A DNA stretch of 64,000 nt, taken from positions 124,001-188,000 of the forward strand of contig NZ_JABUZG010000084.1 of the NCBI RefSeq assembly GCF_014897815.1. Direction: 5' to 3'. This DNA comes from Psychrobacter sp. PG1 (GTDB lineage Bacteria; Pseudomonadota; Gammaproteobacteria; Pseudomonadales; Moraxellaceae). The notes below the pieces were generated by a model. That model made no database searches. It was given only the letters and a program-made list of their open reading frames with translations, and was not told the DNA's origin. The position numbers and the translations under genes were made by a program. Each line of letters begins with the position of its first letter. Position 1 is the stretch's first letter. This document shows, piece after piece, positions 27,410 through 37,099 of the stretch.

Positions 27410-28816
27410 TTATTTAGTGTCTTGGTAAGACAATTTTACACCGAATATGTATCCATCATTGTCTTGAAAATCACCAACAATTTTGTCACTTGGCAACACA
27501 CCTTGGGCATCGCCAAACCATAGGTATTTGCCACCTGCTGATACTGCCCAGTTTTCTGTCACGTTATACTTTGCACCCAAACCAGCGCTGTAATAGCCTT
27601 CGATAGGACCTAACGACGTGACAGGGTTACCAGCACCACTATCCCAACCAACGGTACCACTAATTGCAAGTGCTGGCGCAACACGCTTGGCTAGACCAAG
27701 CTCTACTTGCCATTGATCCTCTTCGTACTCAACCAAGTTTAAACCATCAGGTCCATAAGATCTTTTACTAACCTCATTATATAGTGGCGGCGTAATCTTA
27801 AAGTCACCCCAAGGTACCCAGCGCACTTTTGCAGTTGCTAACGTCGTTGGGTTAATACCGGTTTGAAAATCAAAGTTTACGGATTTAGGAGTAGTAATTT
27901 CCATATTACTGGTGCGATTGGCTGCAGCTGGATCACCAGCTAAAGCACCTGCAATCGGGTAATTTTCAGCAATCTTCATGTTGTGGTCGATTTCAGAGCG
28001 ATAGGTCAGCGCTGCTTTTAAGGCAATTTCAGGTTTGCTATAGGCAATACCAGCTATATAACCATAATCCATATCAGGGCTGTTACGTGAGGTATAGCCA
28101 GTAGCAGGACCATAAGCCAAACCTCGTAATTTCACTTCAGACTCAATACGCTGAGCGACTGGACCACCGTATACTTGAAACTCTTTATTGGCACCAAATT
28201 TTGCCCCAAGAATAGCTGTCAGGCTGTTACTACGTACTTCAACATTAGTACCTTCCCCTGCATTAGCTGCTTCAGCATTTGCGATACCTACTGCTCCACG
28301 CAAACCATCTAACTGCGCTTGCTGTTCATCTGTCAAGACTCCAGCCGTTTCTCCTGGCGTGAGCGCACCTATTCCAGCCAAAGCTGCGGCATAAGTGGGA
28401 GCTTGATTGTTAGTAATGGCAGCGACAGAAGCATCAAGATCGCCTTTCGACACAAAATTGTTGTCGCCAGTGTATTGCGCTGCTGCGCCAAAGGGCTCAT
28501 CATATAAGATACCAACACTAAAGGTTTCATTGATATCTGTTTTTACACCATAACGAAAAAAGTCATAATACTCAGCGATATCGCCAGTCTTATCACCTCT
28601 AACATAGGTATTGTTGCTAGGAACGTTATTGGCACTATCATAACCACTAACGTCAGCATCGATATAGGTGTAAACAGCTTCAGCATAGGTGCCATCTTGG
28701 AGGAAGGCTGTGACATCCTGACCTGAACGGTCAAGACCAGCAGCATTGGTTACGCTAGCTACAGAAAAAGCGGCAATCGCTACTGCAAGAGTTTTTAAAT
28801 GAAAAGTATTGCGCAT
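27410..28816 (-). CDS. FadL/OmpP1/TodX family outer membrane channel (paralog 1)
   Basis: The 468-residue beta-barrel protein has a signal peptide (KTLAVAIAAFSVASVTNA|AGLDRSGQDV); the family's mature N-terminus, which starts with GLDRSGQ-type residues, plugs the barrel. The C-terminal third (WGDFKITPPLYNEVSK, ATALAISGTVGWDSGAGNPVT, NWAVSAGGKYLWFGDA, GVKLSYQ) matches its neighbour closely. FadL proteins admit long-chain fatty acids or other hydrophobic compounds. The hypervariable middle (about residues 130-180) differs from paralog 2 and presumably lies in extracellular loops. A GGAG is found before ATG within a 5' leader shared with paralog 2. Confidence 0.88.
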   Translation of the reverse strand: MRNTFHLKTLAVAIAAFSVASVTNAAGLDRSGQDVTAFLQDGTYAEAVYTYIDADVSGYDSANNVPSNNTYVRGDKTGDIAEYYDFFRYGVKTDINETFSVGILYDEPFGAAAQYTGDNNFVSKGDLDASVAAITNNQAPTYAAALAGIGALTPGETAGVLTDEQQAQLDGLRGAVGIANAEAANAGEGTNVEVRSNSLTAILGAKFGANKEFQVYGGPVAQRIESEVKLRGLAYGPATGYTSRNSPDMDYGYIAGIAYSKPEIALKAALTYRSEIDHNMKIAENYPIAGALAGDPAAANRTSNMEITTPKSVNFDFQTGINPTTLATAKVRWVPWGDFKITPPLYNEVSKRSYGPDGLNLVEYEEDQWQVELGLAKRVAPALAISGTVGWDSGAGNPVTSLGPIEGYYSAGLGAKYNVTENWAVSAGGKYLWFGDAQGVLPSDKIVGDFQDNDGYIFGVKLSYQDTK

Positions 28817-28960
28817 TGTGTATCTCCAAACGTCCTTGTTGTTTTACTACTTAAATAATCAATATGTAGCATTGCTGCGCATAACTTTATGATTATAAAA
28901 GTCGTGTCCTGAGATGAATACTAATGCCTTTTTGACACTAAAACAACAATTAAAGTGCTT

Positions 28961-28986
28961 TATTTCCCGAATATGACTGGACAGTA
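28961..28986 (-). promoter_or_regulatory. Conserved upstream box of fadL paralog 1
   Basis: A 26-base block matches the block at 30735-30760 upstream of paralog 2 in 24 of 26 positions (TATTTCCCGA-TATGACTG-ACAGTA on the plus strand with two variable bases). It is 145 bases upstream of the start, in the same place relative to each gene. Confidence 0.5.
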
Positions 28987-29146
28987 CAAATAAGATACAG
29001 GTACAAAACTAATATCTAGTTTTTCATTCTGATATTTTTTAAATTGCTCTCAGTATTTTTTAGAGATAGCAGGCAGATACTTATCTGTTATAACTTAATA
29101 ATTCTAAAATACTCCAATCCTTTATTAAACTTAAATACACTGGCAT

Positions 29147-29176
29147 AAAAAAGCGACCCAATCAGGATCGCTTTTT
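29147..29176 (-). terminator. Intrinsic terminator of the second fadL-type gene
   Basis: AAAAAAGCGA...ATCGCTTTTT stem, read on the minus strand, closely matching the terminator of paralog 1. Confidence 0.8.
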
Positions 29177-29221
29177 ATTATTTAGACTATGGATTTATAA
29201 GTTAGCAAATTACAACTTATA

Positions 29222-30616
29222 TTAGTTTGCTTGGTAAGAAAGCTTCACGCCAAGTGCAAAACCATCGTTGTCTTCAAAGTTACTAACCACGGCTTTAGTC
29301 GGAATTTGGCCTTTAGCATCACCGAACCATAGATATTTACCACCAGCTGATACTGCCCAGTTTTCAGTCACATTGTACTTGGCACCCAAACCAGCACTGT
29401 AGTAGCCTTCGATAGGACCTAGCGAGGTTACAGGGTTACCAGCACCACTATCCCAACCGACAGTACCTGTCACTGCTAATGCTGGCGTCATGCGCTTAGC
29501 GAGACCTAGCTCAATTTGCCATTGATCTTCATCGTAACTAACTAATGCCAAGCCTTCATCATCTTTTGTCGATACTTTACTGACATCATTGTATAGTGAC
29601 GGTACGATAGCAAAATCACTCCAAGGCACCCAACGGACTTTCGCAGTAGCTAGCATGGTAGGATTGATACCCGTCTGGAAATCAAAGTTGACTGATTCTG
29701 GCGTGTTGATTTCAATATCAGAATGTCTGGTAGTCGGCAACGCTAGGCCAGCGGTAGCACCTGCAGCCGTAGCAATTGGAAAAGTCTCAAAAGCTTTTGC
29801 ATTGTGCTTGATTTCAGAGCGATACGTCAAAGCAGCTTTAAGTGCAATTTCAGGCTTGCTATAAGCCATACCAGCGATCCAGCCATAGTCTTGGTCATTA
29901 CTGATGTGAGTGGTATAACCCTTGGCTGAACTGTATGCATCACCGCGCAATTTTACATCTGCCTTTACGCGCTGAGCAACTGGACCACCATAAGCTTGAA
30001 ACTCTTTGTTAGCACCAAATTTAGCACCAAGAATACCAGTAATACTCTCAGTACGTACTTCTACTTGCGTCGCTTCGCCCGCTACTGCTGCTAGACCTTT
30101 AGCGGCTTCAAGACCAATAAGCTGACCTTGAGCGGCTTGTAATTCTTCAGCAGTTAGACCACCTGGATTACCTGGAGCAAGCGCCCCTTGCAATTGTGGT
30201 ATTAATACGTTATCGACATAAGCTTCGGTAATATTAGGGTTTTTTGTAAAGTCTTGAATGATAGCGTCACGATCACTGTCGGTAACGAAATCGTTTTGAC
30301 CGTTATAATCCGCAGCTGCACCAAAAGGCTCATCATATAAAATACCGATGCTAAACGTGTCGTTAATATCTGCTTTTACACCATAACGGAAAAAATCATA
30401 AGACTCTGCGATATCATTGAGCTTATTGCCTGACAAGTCGTTACCACTCACATCGGCATCGATATAAGTATAAACAGATTCGGCGTAGGTGCCATCTTGT
30501 AAGAATGCAGTGATATCTTGACCTGAACGATCAAGACCAGCAGCACTAGCAACGCTAGCAATAGAAAGAGCAGCAACAGCTACTGTGAGAGTTTTCAAAT
30601 GAAAATTTGCGCGCAT
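29222..30616 (-). CDS. FadL/OmpP1/TodX family outer membrane channel (paralog 2)
   Basis: The 464-residue protein is a close tandem paralog of the preceding gene. It shares the signal peptide, AGLDRSGQDITAFLQDGTYAESVYTYIDADVSG, RYGVKADINDTFSIGILYDEPFGAAADYNG, VEVRTESITGILGAKFGANKEFQAYGGPVAQRV and the C-terminal strands. Differences cluster in a segment at about residues 125-185 and in other loops. It presumably takes up hydrophobic compounds; the two may differ in substrate. Leader, upstream box and terminator are also shared, so the whole transcription unit was duplicated. Confidence 0.88.
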   Translation of the reverse strand: MRANFHLKTLTVAVAALSIASVASAAGLDRSGQDITAFLQDGTYAESVYTYIDADVSGNDLSGNKLNDIAESYDFFRYGVKADINDTFSIGILYDEPFGAAADYNGQNDFVTDSDRDAIIQDFTKNPNITEAYVDNVLIPQLQGALAPGNPGGLTAEELQAAQGQLIGLEAAKGLAAVAGEATQVEVRTESITGILGAKFGANKEFQAYGGPVAQRVKADVKLRGDAYSSAKGYTTHISNDQDYGWIAGMAYSKPEIALKAALTYRSEIKHNAKAFETFPIATAAGATAGLALPTTRHSDIEINTPESVNFDFQTGINPTMLATAKVRWVPWSDFAIVPSLYNDVSKVSTKDDEGLALVSYDEDQWQIELGLAKRMTPALAVTGTVGWDSGAGNPVTSLGPIEGYYSAGLGAKYNVTENWAVSAGGKYLWFGDAKGQIPTKAVVSNFEDNDGFALGVKLSYQAN

Positions 30617-30734
30617 TATGTATCTCCAAACGTCCGCATTGTTTTACTACTTTACTTAATTTTAATAAGCAAGCAGCATCCGAGGTGGAGGATAGTAATG
30701 ATTTTCGAACATTAAAACAACTGCAAAAACACAT

Positions 30735-30760
30735 TATTTCCCGATTATGACTGAACAGTA
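30735..30760 (-). promoter_or_regulatory. Conserved upstream box of fadL paralog 2
   Basis: Counterpart of the block at 28961-28986 (24 of 26 bases identical), 119 bases upstream of the paralog 2 start. Candidate regulator site or promoter shared by both genes. Confidence 0.5.
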
Positions 30761-30831
30761 TCTGTATTTCATAATGCGGATATAGTGGATATTATAGTCA
30801 TAAATTTTCAACCATTTAGTTTTTGCAGATA

Positions 30832-31104
30832 TTAATAATGAGGGGGTCTTTCTGCCATTACATCAAAAGGTGCAATGCCGCCTTCAGGATCCTGACTTTC
30901 CACTTGTTTATAAATCAGCTGCAACTGTCGTTGTAATGTCTGAATATCTTTATCTTGCCGCGCAATCACCTCATCGAGTCGCTCTACTGTCATCTCTAGA
31001 TGCGCCATACTCATCTGTAAATCAATGACTTGTTGCGTTTGTAAGTCAACATGCATAGCTAAAGCCTCGTTCTGAGCTTTATCTTGAGAATTAAATTGAT
31101 TCAT
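30832..31104 (-). CDS. slyX: SlyX-like coiled-coil protein
   Basis: The 90-residue protein is predicted to be largely coiled coil (LQMSMAHLEMTVERLDEVIARQDKDIQTLQRQLQLIYKQVE) and ends APFDVMAERPPHY, close to the PPHY ending typical of SlyX. SlyX function is unknown. The frame is open for 56 more codons upstream, but those residues are unlike the family; the ATG at 31104 with AGAG upstream yields normal SlyX length. It is divergent from uup. Confidence 0.85.
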   Translation of the reverse strand: MNQFNSQDKAQNEALAMHVDLQTQQVIDLQMSMAHLEMTVERLDEVIARQDKDIQTLQRQLQLIYKQVESQDPEGGIAPFDVMAERPPHY

Positions 31105-31345
31105 ATTTTTCTCTGAATTATCATAAACATAAGACTGGTAGGATTCATTAATGAAATGGCTCGATGACCGATAAAAAGTAGCAATTAGACGACGATGCTC
31201 TTTATAAAATAGCAGCCTTGAACAAAAGTCATAAATAGTGCGGATAAAATCATTTACGCTCACTACAGTCACGTGATGGCATGTTATACTGCTCGCAATT
31301 TTGCAGCAACCCCTACCTCACTATTATATAAGCTTAAGATATTCT

Positions 31346-33289
31346 ATGGCTCTGATACATTTAAAAGATATCCACCTCGCTTTTGGCGTCGCTCCTGTTC
31401 TTGATGGCATTGATTTTGCTATTGAAGCAGGTGAACGTGTCTGTTTAATTGGCCGTAATGGCGAAGGCAAATCCACCTTATTTAAGCTAATTAACGGCAC
31501 CTTACAACCTGATAGCGGCGAAGTCATTATCAATAGCAGCGTGCGCGTGGCGATGCTAGAACAAGATGTTCCCGAGACAAGCGGACGTATCCTAGACATC
31601 GTTATGGGTGGTAGCAGCCGCACGGCTGAGCTGCTTATCAACTACAATGCCCAAACAGATTTATGTGCCAATGGCGACATGGATGCTTGTGAGCGTATGG
31701 CAGACTTGCAGCATGATATCGATGCGGTACACGGTTGGGATTTAGAACGAGAAGCCACCCGCCTGATCAAAACCATGGGGCTGGATCCAGATGATGATTT
31801 ATCTTCATTATCAGGTGGTCGTAAGCGCCGTGTACTACTAGCACGCTCATTGGTCACCAAACCTGATGTACTGCTGCTCGATGAACCAACCAACCATTTA
31901 GACGTTGATAGTATTGAGTGGCTAGAGCGCTTCTTATTGGATTGGCAAGGCCTGACATTATTATTTGTCACCCATGATAGAGCATTCGTTAACAAACTAT
32001 CGACGCGCATCATTGAGCTAGATCGTGGTCAATTAACCAGCTATGACGTCACTCAAGGCGAAGGTGGCTATGCACGCTATCAAGAGCTAAAAGAACTACA
32101 GTTACTCGCTGAAGAAAAAAATAACGCCAACTTTGATAAAAAACTGGCGCAAGAAGAAGTATGGATTCGCCAAGGTATCAAAGCCCGTCGTACCCGTAAC
32201 GAAGGCCGTGTCCGCGAGCTAAAAGCATTGCGTGAAGAGCGTAGCGATCGCCGTGAGCAAGTCGGTAATGTGAACATTACGATGGGTCAAGGTGAGAAAA
32301 GCGGTAAGCTGGTCTGTAAAGTTAAAAACTTACATCTTGAATATGATGGCAACGTATTGGTTGATAATTTTACAACCACTATTATGCGCGGTGATAAAAT
32401 CGGCATTGTCGGACCCAACGGTGCGGGTAAAACCACACTGATTAAAGCCCTACTCGATATTTCTGATGATGAAGTCACAAAGACTGGTAGTGTTGAATTA
32501 GGCACTAACTTAAAAATCGCTTTCTTTGACCAGTTGCGCGATCAGTTAGACCTTGAAGCCAGTGTGGCGCAAAACGTCTCTGAAGGCTCAGACTTTGTAG
32601 AAGTGGGTGGTCGTAAGACACACATCATGAGCTATCTACAAGATTTCTTATTTGCCCCAGAGCGTGCGCGTACCCCTGTCAAAGCACTATCAGGTGGTGA
32701 GCGTAACCGCGTGCTACTTGCAAAACAGCTATTAAAGCCTGCCAACATTCTGGTACTTGATGAGCCAACCAACGACTTGGATATGGCGACACTTGAGCTA
32801 CTAGAAGAGTCCGTCGCCAGCTTTGGCGGTACGATTTTGCTAATCAGCCATGACCGCTCATTTATGGACAATGTCGTTACCTCTACTTGGGTATTTGACC
32901 AAGATGAAGACGGCAAAGGTATCGTCAAAGAGTATGTCGGTGGTTATCAAGAATACTTGGTACAGAAAAACCGTGAGCAAGCCGCACACGCGGCTAGAGC
33001 ACCAGCCAATAATGCAAATACTGCCAGTAAAGTTACCAATAAGACAACTGCAGCAAAACCTAACAAATCTGCTAAAAAGCTCAATTTCAATGAACAGCGT
33101 GAACTGGATAATTTGCCAAAAGAAATCGCTGCATTAGAAGCTGAACAAGCGCAATTGCAAGAGAAACTAGCAGATGGCTCATGGTTCACCACTGACGTTA
33201 ATGCAGCGACTGCCGCAAGTGAGCGCCTACTGACGATTGAAGATGAGATGATGAATAAGCTTGAGCGTTGGAGTGCGCTTGAGAGCTAA
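31346..33289 (+). CDS. uup: ABC-F family ATPase Uup
   Basis: The 647-residue soluble protein contains two ABC nucleotide-binding domains. The first has Walker A GRNGEGKST (36-44) and signature LSGGRKRR; the second has GPNGAGKTT and LSGGERNR. Both have DEPTNHLD/DEPTNDLD Walker B motifs. The linker KKLAQEEVWIRQGIKARRTRNEGRVRELKALREER is typical of Uup. A Lys-rich stretch and C-terminal coiled coil (about 570-645) complete the fold, which binds DNA in E. coli Uup. The family affects transposon excision and ribosome-related functions. The start at 31346 is chosen over a 15-codon extension because the conserved protein begins MALIHL. Confidence 0.93.
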   Translation: MALIHLKDIHLAFGVAPVLDGIDFAIEAGERVCLIGRNGEGKSTLFKLINGTLQPDSGEVIINSSVRVAMLEQDVPETSGRILDIVMGGSSRTAELLINYNAQTDLCANGDMDACERMADLQHDIDAVHGWDLEREATRLIKTMGLDPDDDLSSLSGGRKRRVLLARSLVTKPDVLLLDEPTNHLDVDSIEWLERFLLDWQGLTLLFVTHDRAFVNKLSTRIIELDRGQLTSYDVTQGEGGYARYQELKELQLLAEEKNNANFDKKLAQEEVWIRQGIKARRTRNEGRVRELKALREERSDRREQVGNVNITMGQGEKSGKLVCKVKNLHLEYDGNVLVDNFTTTIMRGDKIGIVGPNGAGKTTLIKALLDISDDEVTKTGSVELGTNLKIAFFDQLRDQLDLEASVAQNVSEGSDFVEVGGRKTHIMSYLQDFLFAPERARTPVKALSGGERNRVLLAKQLLKPANILVLDEPTNDLDMATLELLEESVASFGGTILLISHDRSFMDNVVTSTWVFDQDEDGKGIVKEYVGGYQEYLVQKNREQAAHAARAPANNANTASKVTNKTTAAKPNKSAKKLNFNEQRELDNLPKEIAALEAEQAQLQEKLADGSWFTTDVNAATAASERLLTIEDEMMNKLERWSALES

Positions 33290-33760
33290 CGTTAGCGACT
33301 GAAGCGATGTTTTATAAAACTTCGAGTTTTATAAGATATGAAAAATAATGAAATAATCACCGTTTTGTTCTTATAAAGCGGTGATTATTGGTTTACGACT
33401 ACTTACATAGTAGTTAGGTACTGAAAGTTAGTGAACATTACCTTAATTTCGAGTATCATTCGCTATTGCAAAATATCCTTATTAATTATAAGGTCATCAC
33501 GCTTATAATCCTTGCCAAAAAATCTATGTGAGACATTGATAATGCAGCTATTTTGCATCAATTCTCCTATTCAACCTTAGAGTATGTTCTATCAAGGTTG
33601 CTTTATTTTTAACGCAATAATTTATTTTATCACCGAAATAGCTTAGAATAGCAACAATTAGCAAAATTAGGCACAGCCAAAGTGGCTTGATATTGTACAT
33701 TTTCTAAGCCACAAACCCAGTGTGGGATAATCCCATTTCATTCACCTGGAGGAAGTATTA
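33290..33760. other. 471-bp intergenic between uup and petA
   Basis: Two hairpins lie near the left end: TTATAAAAC-ttcga-GTTTTATAA (33312-33334), and AATAATCACCG/CGGTGATTATT (33352-33389, 11-bp stem). Neither has a strong T-run, but the pair may end uup transcription. The remainder presumably carries the petABC promoter. No coding sequence is seen. Confidence 0.5.
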
Positions 33761-34345
33761 ATGAGCCAAGCCGAAGGCGTTAACGTACAACGCCGTAGAG
33801 TTCTTATTGCCTCGACTGCCGCGATTGGTGCAGCTGGGGTAGCTGCTGTGGCAACACCTTTTGTCCGTTCTTGGTACCCAAGCGCTAAAGCTGAGGCTGC
33901 AGGGGCTGCAGTGACCCAAGATATTGGTTCTATCGAAGCAGGACAGATGATCGTTGTCAAATATCGTGGTAAACCCATTTTTGTGGTCAAACGCACAGAA
34001 GATATGCTAGCGACTTTAGCGTCAGTAAAACCTTTACTGTCTGACCCTGAATCTGATGCATCATTACAACCTGAATACTGTAAAAATCCAGAACGCTCTA
34101 TCTCGCCAGAAGTCTTGGTAGTAGAAGGCGTCTGTACACATTTAGGTTGTGCACCAAACTACCGTCCTGATGTTGGCGCGGCTGACTTGGGTGGTAATGA
34201 TTGGTATGGCGGATTTTTCTGCCCATGCCACGGGTCTAAATATGACTTGGCGGGTCGCGTTTATAGTGGCGTTCCTGCACCGCTTAACTTACCTGTCCCA
34301 GATTACAACATGGATGGTACCATCTTGACGATTGGGGAGGCTTAA
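33761..34345 (+). CDS. petA: Ubiquinol-cytochrome c reductase Rieske iron-sulfur subunit
   Basis: The 194-residue protein is the [2Fe-2S] subunit of cytochrome bc1. It has an N-terminal twin-arginine-like membrane anchor (QRRRVLIASTAAIGAAGVAAVATPF) and the two cluster-binding boxes CTHLGCAP and CPCHGSKYD. It passes electrons from quinol to cytochrome c1 on the periplasmic side. GGAGG lies well before the ATG. First gene of petABC. Confidence 0.97.
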   Translation: MSQAEGVNVQRRRVLIASTAAIGAAGVAAVATPFVRSWYPSAKAEAAGAAVTQDIGSIEAGQMIVVKYRGKPIFVVKRTEDMLATLASVKPLLSDPESDASLQPEYCKNPERSISPEVLVVEGVCTHLGCAPNYRPDVGAADLGGNDWYGGFFCPCHGSKYDLAGRVYSGVPAPLNLPVPDYNMDGTILTIGEA

Positions 34346-34346
34346 T

Positions 34347-35573
34347 ATGAGCATGGGTAAAAAGTTAATGCATTGGGTGGACGCACGCTTTCCAGCGACC
34401 GAAACCTATGAATACCATATGTCAAAGTACTATGCACCAAAAAACTTTAACTTTTGGTACTTTTTTGGCGTGTTATCAATGGTGGTATTGGTTAACCAAT
34501 TGGTAACAGGTATTTGGCTGACCATGATGTACAACCCAAGTGCCGAAGGGGCATTTGCATCTGTTGAATACATCATGCGCGATGTCAAAGGTGGTTGGCT
34601 TATCCGTTACATGCACTCAACTGGCGCATCTGCGTTCTTTGTGGTCGTATATCTGCATATGTTCAGAGCACTGCTATATGGTTCATACCAGAAACCACGT
34701 GAGCTTATTTGGCTCATCGGTATGGGTATTTACTTAGCATTGATGGCAGAAGGTTTCTTCGGTTACCTACTTCCTTGGGGCAATATGTCATTTTGGGGTG
34801 CACAGGTTATCTTGAACCTTCCTGCTGCTCTACCTGTGATTGGTGATGGGCTTGCAGAATGGGTACGTGGTGATTATATTATCTCAGGTATCACCCTAAA
34901 CCGCTTCTTTGCTCTACATGTGGTTGCTATCCCGCTTGTACTTGTGGGCTTAGTATTCATGCATATTGTAGCGCTACACCATGTGGGTTCGAACAACCCT
35001 GATGGTATTGATATCAAGAAGCTAAAAGATAAAAATGGTGTGCCGTTAGATGGTATTGAATTCCATCCGTACTACACAGTGCATGATATGATTGGTATCG
35101 TGGTATTCTTTATCTTGTTCTTTGCAGTGGTATTCTTCTTCCCAGAAGGCGGCGGATTCTTCCTTGAGCCACCAAACTTTGAGACAGCGAATTCATTGAA
35201 AACGCCAGCACACATTGCACCAGTATGGTATTACACGCCATTCTATGCCATTTTACGTGCGGTTCCTGACAAGTTGGGTGGTGTGATTGCGATGGGTGGT
35301 GCGATTGCCGTACTATTCTTGATTCCATGGCTAGACAGATCGCCTGTACGCTCTATACGTTATAAAGGCATTTTATCTAAAATTGCTTTAACCGTGTTTG
35401 CGATTAGTTTCTTAGTTTTAGGTTACTTAGGCGCGACGCCAACGACACCAACAGCAACATTGATGGCTCGTATCTTCACTGTCTTGTATTTCTTGTTTTT
35501 CTTACTGATGCCAATTTATACCTCTATTGAGAAGTGTAAACAGCCACCAGAACGCGTTACCGGAGGTCACTAA
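34347..35573 (+). CDS. petB: Ubiquinol-cytochrome c reductase cytochrome b
   Basis: The 408-residue membrane protein binds the two b hemes of complex III. Motifs include [29 protein letters not shown]-like helix B with heme histidines, [46 protein letters not shown], and the C-terminal [12 protein letters not shown] quinol-site region (PExG in place of the more common PEWY). The ATG at 34347, just after petA stop and with GGGGAGG upstream, is preferred to a TTG five codons earlier. Stop overlaps the petC start by one base. Confidence 0.96.
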   Translation: [408 protein letters not shown]

Positions 35574-36289
35574 TGAACACGCTAATTAAATCCCTAGCGG
35601 GTCTAGGCTTAGGCGCGGCATTAACCTTGACGGCTGGTACTGCACTGGCAGCTGGTGGCGGTGGATGTGGTACATTCACCAATGCTGAGGGTGTTGAAGA
35701 ACACTTAGCTTGTAGTACTGCTCCTATTGATTTTACCAATAAGGGCTCGCTACAAAACGGTGCGAAAATCTTTATGAACTACTGTGCTGGTTGTCACTCT
35801 GCACAGTATGTTCGTCACTCGCGCATTGCTAAAGATTTAGAGATACCACCTGAGTTGGTCGAAAAGTATTTGATGGTCACCACCGATCAAATCGGTGATC
35901 ATATTAATGCTGAAATTGATCCTGAAGTACAAGCATCATGGTTTGGCGCAGCGCCTCCTGATCTATCACTTGAAACCAGACTACGTGGCGATGACTGGGT
36001 ATATACTTACCTGTTATCGTTTTATGAAGACCCAAGCCGTCCTTGGGGTGCCAATAACTTAGTACTTGCCAATGCGGCGATGCCTCATGTATTGCATAAT
36101 ATGCAAGAAGAGCTAAGTGCTGAAGAGTTTGAATCCGAAGTGGGTGATTTGGTTAACTTTATGGCGTGGATGGCAGAGCCTAACCGTCATGACCGTCAAG
36201 TGATTGGCTTCTTTGTGATTTTATTCTTATTAGTATTACTCATTCCAGTTTACTTATTGAACAAAGAATTCTGGAAAGATGTAAAGTAA
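35573..36289 (+). CDS. petC: Ubiquinol-cytochrome c reductase cytochrome c1
   Basis: The 238-residue protein is the c-type heme subunit. It has a signal peptide ending ALAAGG, a CAGCH heme motif (in NYCAGCHSAQYVRHSRI), the AAPPDLSL segment, a methionine ligand probably in ANAAMPHVL, and a C-terminal anchor helix VIGFFVILFLLVLLIPVYLL. Cytochrome b and c1 are separate genes, not fused as in some proteobacteria. The ATG overlaps the petB stop, and GGAGG lies upstream, so translation is coupled. It is followed by a strong terminator, with sspA downstream. Confidence 0.96.
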   Translation: MNTLIKSLAGLGLGAALTLTAGTALAAGGGGCGTFTNAEGVEEHLACSTAPIDFTNKGSLQNGAKIFMNYCAGCHSAQYVRHSRIAKDLEIPPELVEKYLMVTTDQIGDHINAEIDPEVQASWFGAAPPDLSLETRLRGDDWVYTYLLSFYEDPSRPWGANNLVLANAAMPHVLHNMQEELSAEEFESEVGDLVNFMAWMAEPNRHDRQVIGFFVILFLLVLLIPVYLLNKEFWKDVK

Positions 36290-36317
36290 TTGAGTATTAA
36301 AAAATATATTTTTATCG

Positions 36318-36351
36318 AAAAAAAGGCACTACTCTGGTAGTGCCTTTTTTT
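36318..36351 (+). terminator. Intrinsic terminator of petABC
   Basis: GGCACTAC/GTAGTGCC stem with four-base loop, with an A-run before and seven T residues after. Confidence 0.93.
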
Positions 36352-36484
36352 GTCTCTTAAAAGACCATAAAACACTGAACCATAATTTAAAACAAGGCTC
36401 ACCCGCAATGTTTACGTACCTTGCCTTGATAATCAGGGCAACTTTGTTTACGATGATAGGCTTTACTATTAACATTAGGCTTTC

Positions 36485-37099
36485 ATGATTGATGCGAACG
36501 ACATTCCAAGTAGTCAGCTGATTTTATACGCTGATGACGGCTACGACAGTCATGTAGTGCGCCTATTACTTGAGGAAAAAAAGCTTGCCTATTATCTATC
36601 ACGCTTGCACTCTGAACGGCCTGAAGATTTAACCGAGCTGAATCCCTATCACACCTTACCTGTTCTGCAACAACGTGAAATCGCACTGTATGAGATCAAC
36701 GTTATCTTTGAGTATCTTGAAGAACGTTACCATACAAACAAGCTACTACCAGATACCCCGCAAGAGCGTGCCCAATTTCGCCAACTGGCTTGGCGTATTC
36801 AGCATGATTGGCTGGTACTCGGTAAGCGTCTACTCATGCACCCTAATAGCTTTAATAAAACACAAGCTGCTATTGCGAAAAAACAGTTAAGCGATTCTTT
36901 GATTACTCTATCACCACTGTTTGCTCATAAACCTTATTTTATGGCAGACGATTTTGGCTGGTGTGATGTATTGTTAGCACCTTTGTTATGGCGACTTGAA
37001 GAAATGGGAATTGAGCTGCCACGCGCAATTAGTCGCCCCTTATTTGATTATCAACAGCGGGTCTTTGAGCGTACTAGCTTTCAAAAAAGTGTGCGTTAA
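36485..37099 (+). CDS. sspA: Stringent starvation protein A
   Basis: The 204-residue protein has a glutathione S-transferase fold: thioredoxin-like N-terminal domain (LILYADDGYDSHVVRLLLEEKKLAYYLSRL, then NPYHTLPVLQQREIALYEINVIFEYLEERY) and a helical C-terminal domain. SspA associates with RNA polymerase and modulates transcription under starvation and acid stress. Its place after petABC and before sspB is the standard gammaproteobacterial arrangement. Its stop codon directly abuts the 167-bp repeat element. Confidence 0.95.
   Translation: MIDANDIPSSQLILYADDGYDSHVVRLLLEEKKLAYYLSRLHSERPEDLTELNPYHTLPVLQQREIALYEINVIFEYLEERYHTNKLLPDTPQERAQFRQLAWRIQHDWLVLGKRLLMHPNSFNKTQAAIAKKQLSDSLITLSPLFAHKPYFMADDFGWCDVLLAPLLWRLEEMGIELPRAISRPLFDYQQRVFERTSFQKSVR

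Larger units (their letters stand above)
28817..29221. other. 405-bp intergenic between fadL paralogs
   Basis: Holds the 5' leader and presumed promoter of paralog 1, the conserved 26-bp box at 28961-28986, and the terminator of paralog 2. No gene is seen. Confidence 0.6.
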
